Shown here: one piece after another, positions 13,978 to 16,654 of the stretch
Position numbering within the stretch: the stretch's first letter is position 1
How the letters are laid out: each line of letters starts with the position of its first letter
Source: an uncultured Desulfobacterales bacterium
Lineage (GTDB): Bacteria > Desulfobacterota > Desulfobacteria > Desulfobacterales > JAFDCJ01
Direction of reading: 5' to 3'
DNA length: 16,654 nt
NCBI GenBank assembly: GCA_945787595.1
Contig: CALZJV010000092.1
Span: 1 to 16,654 of the forward strand
Notes under the pieces: model-generated
Told to the model about the DNA's origin: nothing
Seen by the model: only the letters and a program-made list of their open reading frames with translations
The model's database searches: none
Position numbers and translations under genes: made by a program

Positions 13978-15246
13978 TTAACAACAACTAATGCTTGAAT
14001 GAGCGCTGCCCGGTGTACACCATGGTGACATCCGCTTCGTTGCAGGGTTGCAGGCTTCGATGGACTGATAGTCATTGGCGGATCCGCCCGGCTGAATCAC
14101 CGCCGAAATTTCCTGATTGATTCCGACATCCACTCCGTCTCGAAATGGAAAAAACGCATCGCTGACCATGGCCGACCCGATCAGCCCGCCCTTTTCCCGG
14201 GTCACACGCTCATCTAACTCTGCTTTTTTATCCGGATCCTTTAAATCATTGTAGGGCATGCCAAGACTTTCAAAACAATAGCGATCAGCCAACTTGCGAT
14301 AGGCCTTGTCCCGTGCAATCTGAGCGACGCCGACCCTGTCCTGCTCGCCGGTACCGATTCCCACCGTGACCAAATCTTTGACGTAAATTACCGAATTTGA
14401 CGTGATGCCGGATTCCACCAACCATCCGAAAAGCATATCCTCATATTCCTTGTCCGTGGGCTCGCGGCTGATTTTGTAAAGCTTGCCTTGATAATCACAC
14501 TCGGCAAGTTTAAGATCCTGCCTGCTGCGGCCGGCCGGCACAAAAGACCACTGCGCAATGATCCCCCCGTCGATCAGGCTTTTAAACTCGACGCAGCGTT
14601 GCCCGACAAAGGATTGCAGTCGCTCGATGTTGCCGATCTTGATCACTCTGAGATTTTTTTTCCGTGCAAAAATGTCCATGACACCCTGTTCGAAGTCCGG
14701 CGCCACCACAACTTCGGCATACTGCTGAACGATGGCTTCCGCCGTGGCCTTGTCCACCGTCCGGTTCAAAGCTATACAGCCACCGAAAGCCGCAACCCGA
14801 TCGGCCATATTGGCTTTCAGGTAGGCATCCTCCAGAGTTTCGGCCAATGCTACCCCGCAGGGATTGTTATGCTTCACAATCACGGCCCCCGGTTTTTCGC
14901 CAAAGTATCGCAGAATGTTAAGGGAATTATCAGCATCGGTGAGGTTGGTTTTGCCGGGATGTTTGCCCGACTGCAGCAGTTCGATGTCGGACGCCAGATA
15001 CCGGCCCGACTGGATGGATTGGGTCTCCCCTAAAACCAGGTTGCCGTTCACCATTCGGTAAAGCGCGGCTTCCTGGCCCGGATTCTCGCCGTATCGAAGC
15101 CCCTTCTGGATATTGTCGATGGTCCAGGTAACTTTCTCATAAAAAAGAGTTTGTCGATTATTTTCATCGACAAAACAAATTTCCATCTTCGGCGGAAAAT
15201 GATCATCCATGATCGTACGGTACATTTTTTTTAAATCTTCAGCCAT
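13978..15246 (-). CDS. purH: AICAR formyltransferase (PurH C-terminal function), frameshifted C-terminus
   Basis: Stand-alone phosphoribosylaminoimidazolecarboxamide formyltransferase, making FAICAR from AICAR with 10-formyl-THF. The ORF is 422 aa. Motifs: LRYGENP (50-56), VKHNNPCGVA with catalytic Lys125-His126 (124-133), AAFGGCIALNR, VTVGIGTGEQDRV, SAMVSDAFFPFRDG and IQPGGS. After IEACN (residue 400) the frame is lost. An 8-bp tandem repeat (gttgcagg at 14039-14046 and 14047-14054) shifts reading into a 22-residue unrelated tail. Removing one copy restores EADVTMVYTGQRSFKH and a TAG at 13988-13990, the expected family ending, giving 416 aa. The start ATG has AAGGAG 8 nt upstream. The IMP cyclohydrolase half is a separate gene 275 bp upstream. 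Confidence 0.9.
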   Translation of the reverse strand: MAEDLKKMYRTIMDDHFPPKMEICFVDENNRQTLFYEKVTWTIDNIQKGLRYGENPGQEAALYRMVNGNLVLGETQSIQSGRYLASDIELLQSGKHPGKTNLTDADNSLNILRYFGEKPGAVIVKHNNPCGVALAETLEDAYLKANMADRVAAFGGCIALNRTVDKATAEAIVQQYAEVVVAPDFEQGVMDIFARKKNLRVIKIGNIERLQSFVGQRCVEFKSLIDGGIIAQWSFVPAGRSRQDLKLAECDYQGKLYKISREPTDKEYEDMLFGWLVESGITSNSVIYVKDLVTVGIGTGEQDRVGVAQIARDKAYRKLADRYCFESLGMPYNDLKDPDKKAELDERVTREKGGLIGSAMVSDAFFPFRDGVDVGINQEISAVIQPGGSANDYQSIEACNPATKRMSPWCTPGSAHSSISCC

Positions 15247-15270
15247 TTTGGTTCTCCTTTTAGTAAAAAT

Positions 15271-15527
15271 GGTTCACGGGTTCAAAGGTTCAGGGGTTCA
15301 AAGGTTGCAACCGGTGGATACTGCGGCCAATATTAGCCCAATTGGGAGTTATTCGTTATATGTTATTGGTTAATCGTTTCAGAGGAATAAAATCCATTTT
15401 TATATCCCATTAATAATAGAATTATAAAATGGAGGGATCATCATACTTTAATAACGGATAACAAATAACCAATAACGGCTAATCGATCATTTTTAGCCCA
15501 GAACGTTGAACCCTGAACCGCTCAACC
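15271..15527. repeat. Triply nested inverted word repeat between the purH genes
   Basis: Three arm pairs are nested. Outer: ggttca-rich words at 15271-15307 against gttgaaccctgaaccgctc... at 15505-15527. Middle: gttattggtta (15362-15372) against taaccaataac (15466-15476), 11 bp perfect, within longer degenerate arms (15348-15376, 15451-15486). Inner: tccatttttata (15393-15404) against tataaaatgga (15423-15433) with one bulge. The right outer arm contains the stop codon of the IMP cyclohydrolase gene (15522-15524). No promoter was clearly recognised inside. Confidence 0.7.
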
Positions 15528-16205
15528 TATGTGTTTATAGCAGGTCTCTACGTCGGGCAACGCCTTCGAGCCAAGAAAATCAGCAATGGCACGGTCATAA
15601 ACGGCGGTGTGTTCGAAGGCTTTTTGGGCCAGACGGTACCGCATCCCCAACGAGAGGGCTCCGTGGTTGGCGTTTAACTCGTCTACGATCATGGCATAAT
15701 CAGAAGGATCCACCACCGGGGCCACCCGGATGAAATTTTTAGCCGATGCTCGGATCATACAGGGCCCACCGATATCGACATTTCCTCTGGCCTGCTCCAC
15801 CGTCACATCCTCTTTTGATATGGTCTCCTGGAAGGGATACAGATTCGCCACCACCATGTCGATGGGCACAGCGCCGGTTCGCTTGAGATCATCCTGGTGA
15901 GCTTCGTTGTATGTCTCGGTCAGAAGCCCGAGATAAATTTTAAAATCAAGGGTCTTTACAAGCCCCCCTTGGGTTTCGGGCTGCCCGGTGTAGTCAGAAA
16001 CCCGGGTCAGATGCGTACCGGCCGACTGCCCCAGGATCTCCTGCAGCCGGGAAAAAGTGCCGCCGGTGGAAAATATTTTTAACTCAGGGTTCAAGGCCAC
16101 CAGTTGCGGCACAAAAGTGTCCAGACCGCTTTTGTCGGACACGCTGACCAGCATATGACGGACGCCAACCAAATTGTCGATCCTGTCTACGATATTCATT
16201 GCCAT
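15522..16205 (-). CDS. purH: IMP cyclohydrolase (PurH N-terminal function), stand-alone and divergent
   Basis: A 227-aa IMP cyclohydrolase that closes FAICAR to IMP. The start ATG at 16205 has AGAGGTG 6 nt upstream; a GTG at 16214 lies inside that site. Motifs: SVSDKSGL (21-28), STGGT (46-50), VKTLDFKIYLGLL (83-95), VANLYPF (119-125), NVDIGGPCMIRASAKN (142-157), PVVDPSDY and LAQKAFEHTAVYDRAIADFL. Residues equivalent to catalytic Lys66, Tyr104, Asp125 and Lys137 of human ATIC are present (Lys84, Tyr123, Asp144, Lys156). The usual VKTLHPKIHGG is altered to VKTLDFKIYLG, replacing both histidines. PurH is normally one fused about 520-aa protein; here the halves are separate genes. It follows the HD-domain gene by 5 bp and likely shares its transcript. 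Confidence 0.92.
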   Translation of the reverse strand: MAMNIVDRIDNLVGVRHMLVSVSDKSGLDTFVPQLVALNPELKIFSTGGTFSRLQEILGQSAGTHLTRVSDYTGQPETQGGLVKTLDFKIYLGLLTETYNEAHQDDLKRTGAVPIDMVVANLYPFQETISKEDVTVEQARGNVDIGGPCMIRASAKNFIRVAPVVDPSDYAMIVDELNANHGALSLGMRYRLAQKAFEHTAVYDRAIADFLGSKALPDVETCYKHIG

Positions 16206-16210
16206 AATGT

Positions 16211-16654
16211 TCACCTCTTTCCTTGGTATTCCTCTAAAAACCGTTTAAAAAATTCTGCCATAATTACGTGGCGGTCCTTGGCCAGTTTCCGTCCTTCCGT
16301 GGTGAGGATGCGATCCCTAATTTTGCTCAGTTTGACTTTAAATTCCCGGTAGCCGGTATCGTCGACGGAATAGGGTTCGGTATCCTCTATATTTGCTTCT
16401 TCGCTATGAAGCCGGGCCCCCACTTCCCCGGCAAAAAGAAAGGCACGCGCCACTCCCACCGCCCCGATGGCATCCAGTTTGTCGGCATCAAATAACACCC
16501 TGGCCTCGGGGGTTTTGGGTTCGTGGCTGCCTCGAAAACGATGTGATCGAATGCAGTGCAGAATATTGTCCTTTTGAGCTTGGGAAAGCGGCAGTTTTTT
16601 CACAATGGGCACTGCCAACCGCGCCCCTTTTTCAGCATGGCAAAGGGCACCATT
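16211..16654 (-). CDS. HD-domain phosphohydrolase family protein (5' truncated by window edge)
   Basis: The frame is open to the window end, so the true N-terminus lies beyond 16654. Visible sequence starts NGALCHAEKGARLAVPIVKKL and continues LHCIRSHRFRG, LFDADKLDAIGAVGVARAFLFAGEVGA, and a helical basic C-terminus. LHCIRSHRFRG and FDADKLDAIG are hallmarks of an uncharacterised HD-superfamily metal-dependent phosphohydrolase group. The first metal-binding His and the HD doublet are expected upstream, outside the window. The substrate is unknown. An internal TTG at 16618 is not the start, since homologous residues precede it. Its TGA (16211-16213) is 5 bp before the IMP cyclohydrolase ATG, and the next gene's ribosome-binding site lies in its last codons, indicating co-transcription. 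Confidence 0.85.
   Translation of the reverse strand, partial: NGALCHAEKGARLAVPIVKKLPLSQAQKDNILHCIRSHRFRGSHEPKTPEARVLFDADKLDAIGAVGVARAFLFAGEVGARLHSEEANIEDTEPYSVDDTGYREFKVKLSKIRDRILTTEGRKLAKDRHVIMAEFFKRFLEEYQGKR

Noticed and set aside
14030..14060. Programmed ribosomal frameshift at the end of the AICAR formyltransferase
   Set aside because: No slippery heptamer or downstream structure is evident; an exact 8-bp tandem duplication explains the shift more simply.
14488..15033. Plus-strand 181-codon ORF antisense to the AICAR formyltransferase
   Set aside because: No recognisable motifs, and it lies wholly within a well-supported gene on the other strand.
16206..16214. GTG start for IMP cyclohydrolase
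   Set aside because: The GTG is inside the AGAGGTG ribosome-binding site of the ATG at 16205 and overlaps the preceding gene's stop.

Overview
The window reads as a chromosomal housekeeping stretch of a Gram-negative, probably flagellated and anaerobic bacterium. The best guess is Desulfobacterota (former Deltaproteobacteria, Desulfobacterales-like). This is an inference from a DUF3786 protein, PurH split into two separate genes, an acetoacetyl-CoA synthetase, a perfect FliA-type promoter, and gene-poor spacers built from degenerate tandem 'words'. No rRNA, tRNA, CRISPR array, insertion sequence or prophage was seen.

Layout. 1-2726 (+): a repeat-built spacer, mutM/fpg (388-1218), a DUF3786 protein, and a Phd/YefM-PIN toxin-antitoxin pair with a good sigma70 promoter. 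2926-9031 (-): a D-2-hydroxyacid dehydrogenase, purB, a 57-aa YjfB-like motility protein too short for most ORF callers, recD2 and trmO/tsaA. 9406-11361 (-): acetoacetyl-CoA synthetase. 11667-12704 (+): low-specificity threonine aldolase. 12886-13552 (+): a second toxin-antitoxin locus, with an intact ribbon-helix-helix antitoxin and a frameshifted PIN toxin. 13978-16654 (-): an HD-domain protein cut by the window edge, followed by the IMP cyclohydrolase and AICAR formyltransferase halves of PurH as separate genes.

How the genes work together. purB and the two purH pieces supply late steps of IMP/AMP synthesis. mutM and recD2 belong to DNA repair. trmO modifies t6A37 of tRNA. aacS and ltaE are carbon and amino-acid metabolism. 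Apart from tight pairs (HD protein-purH N half, antitoxin-toxin), genes are separated by 80-430 bp spacers.

Main points of interest. (1) A perfect sigma28 promoter, TAAAGTTT-N11-GCCGATAA, starts 2 bp after the recD2 stop and drives the unannotated 57-aa ORF, tying it to the flagellar regulon. (2) An 8-bp tandem duplication frameshifts the conserved C-terminus of the AICAR formyltransferase. (3) The second PIN toxin is frameshifted while its antitoxin is intact; the antitoxin has a palindrome-embedded promoter that predicts a leaderless mRNA. (4) At least seven spacers are made of short degenerate words arranged as inverted, sometimes triply nested, arms. One composite element occurs twice in the window.
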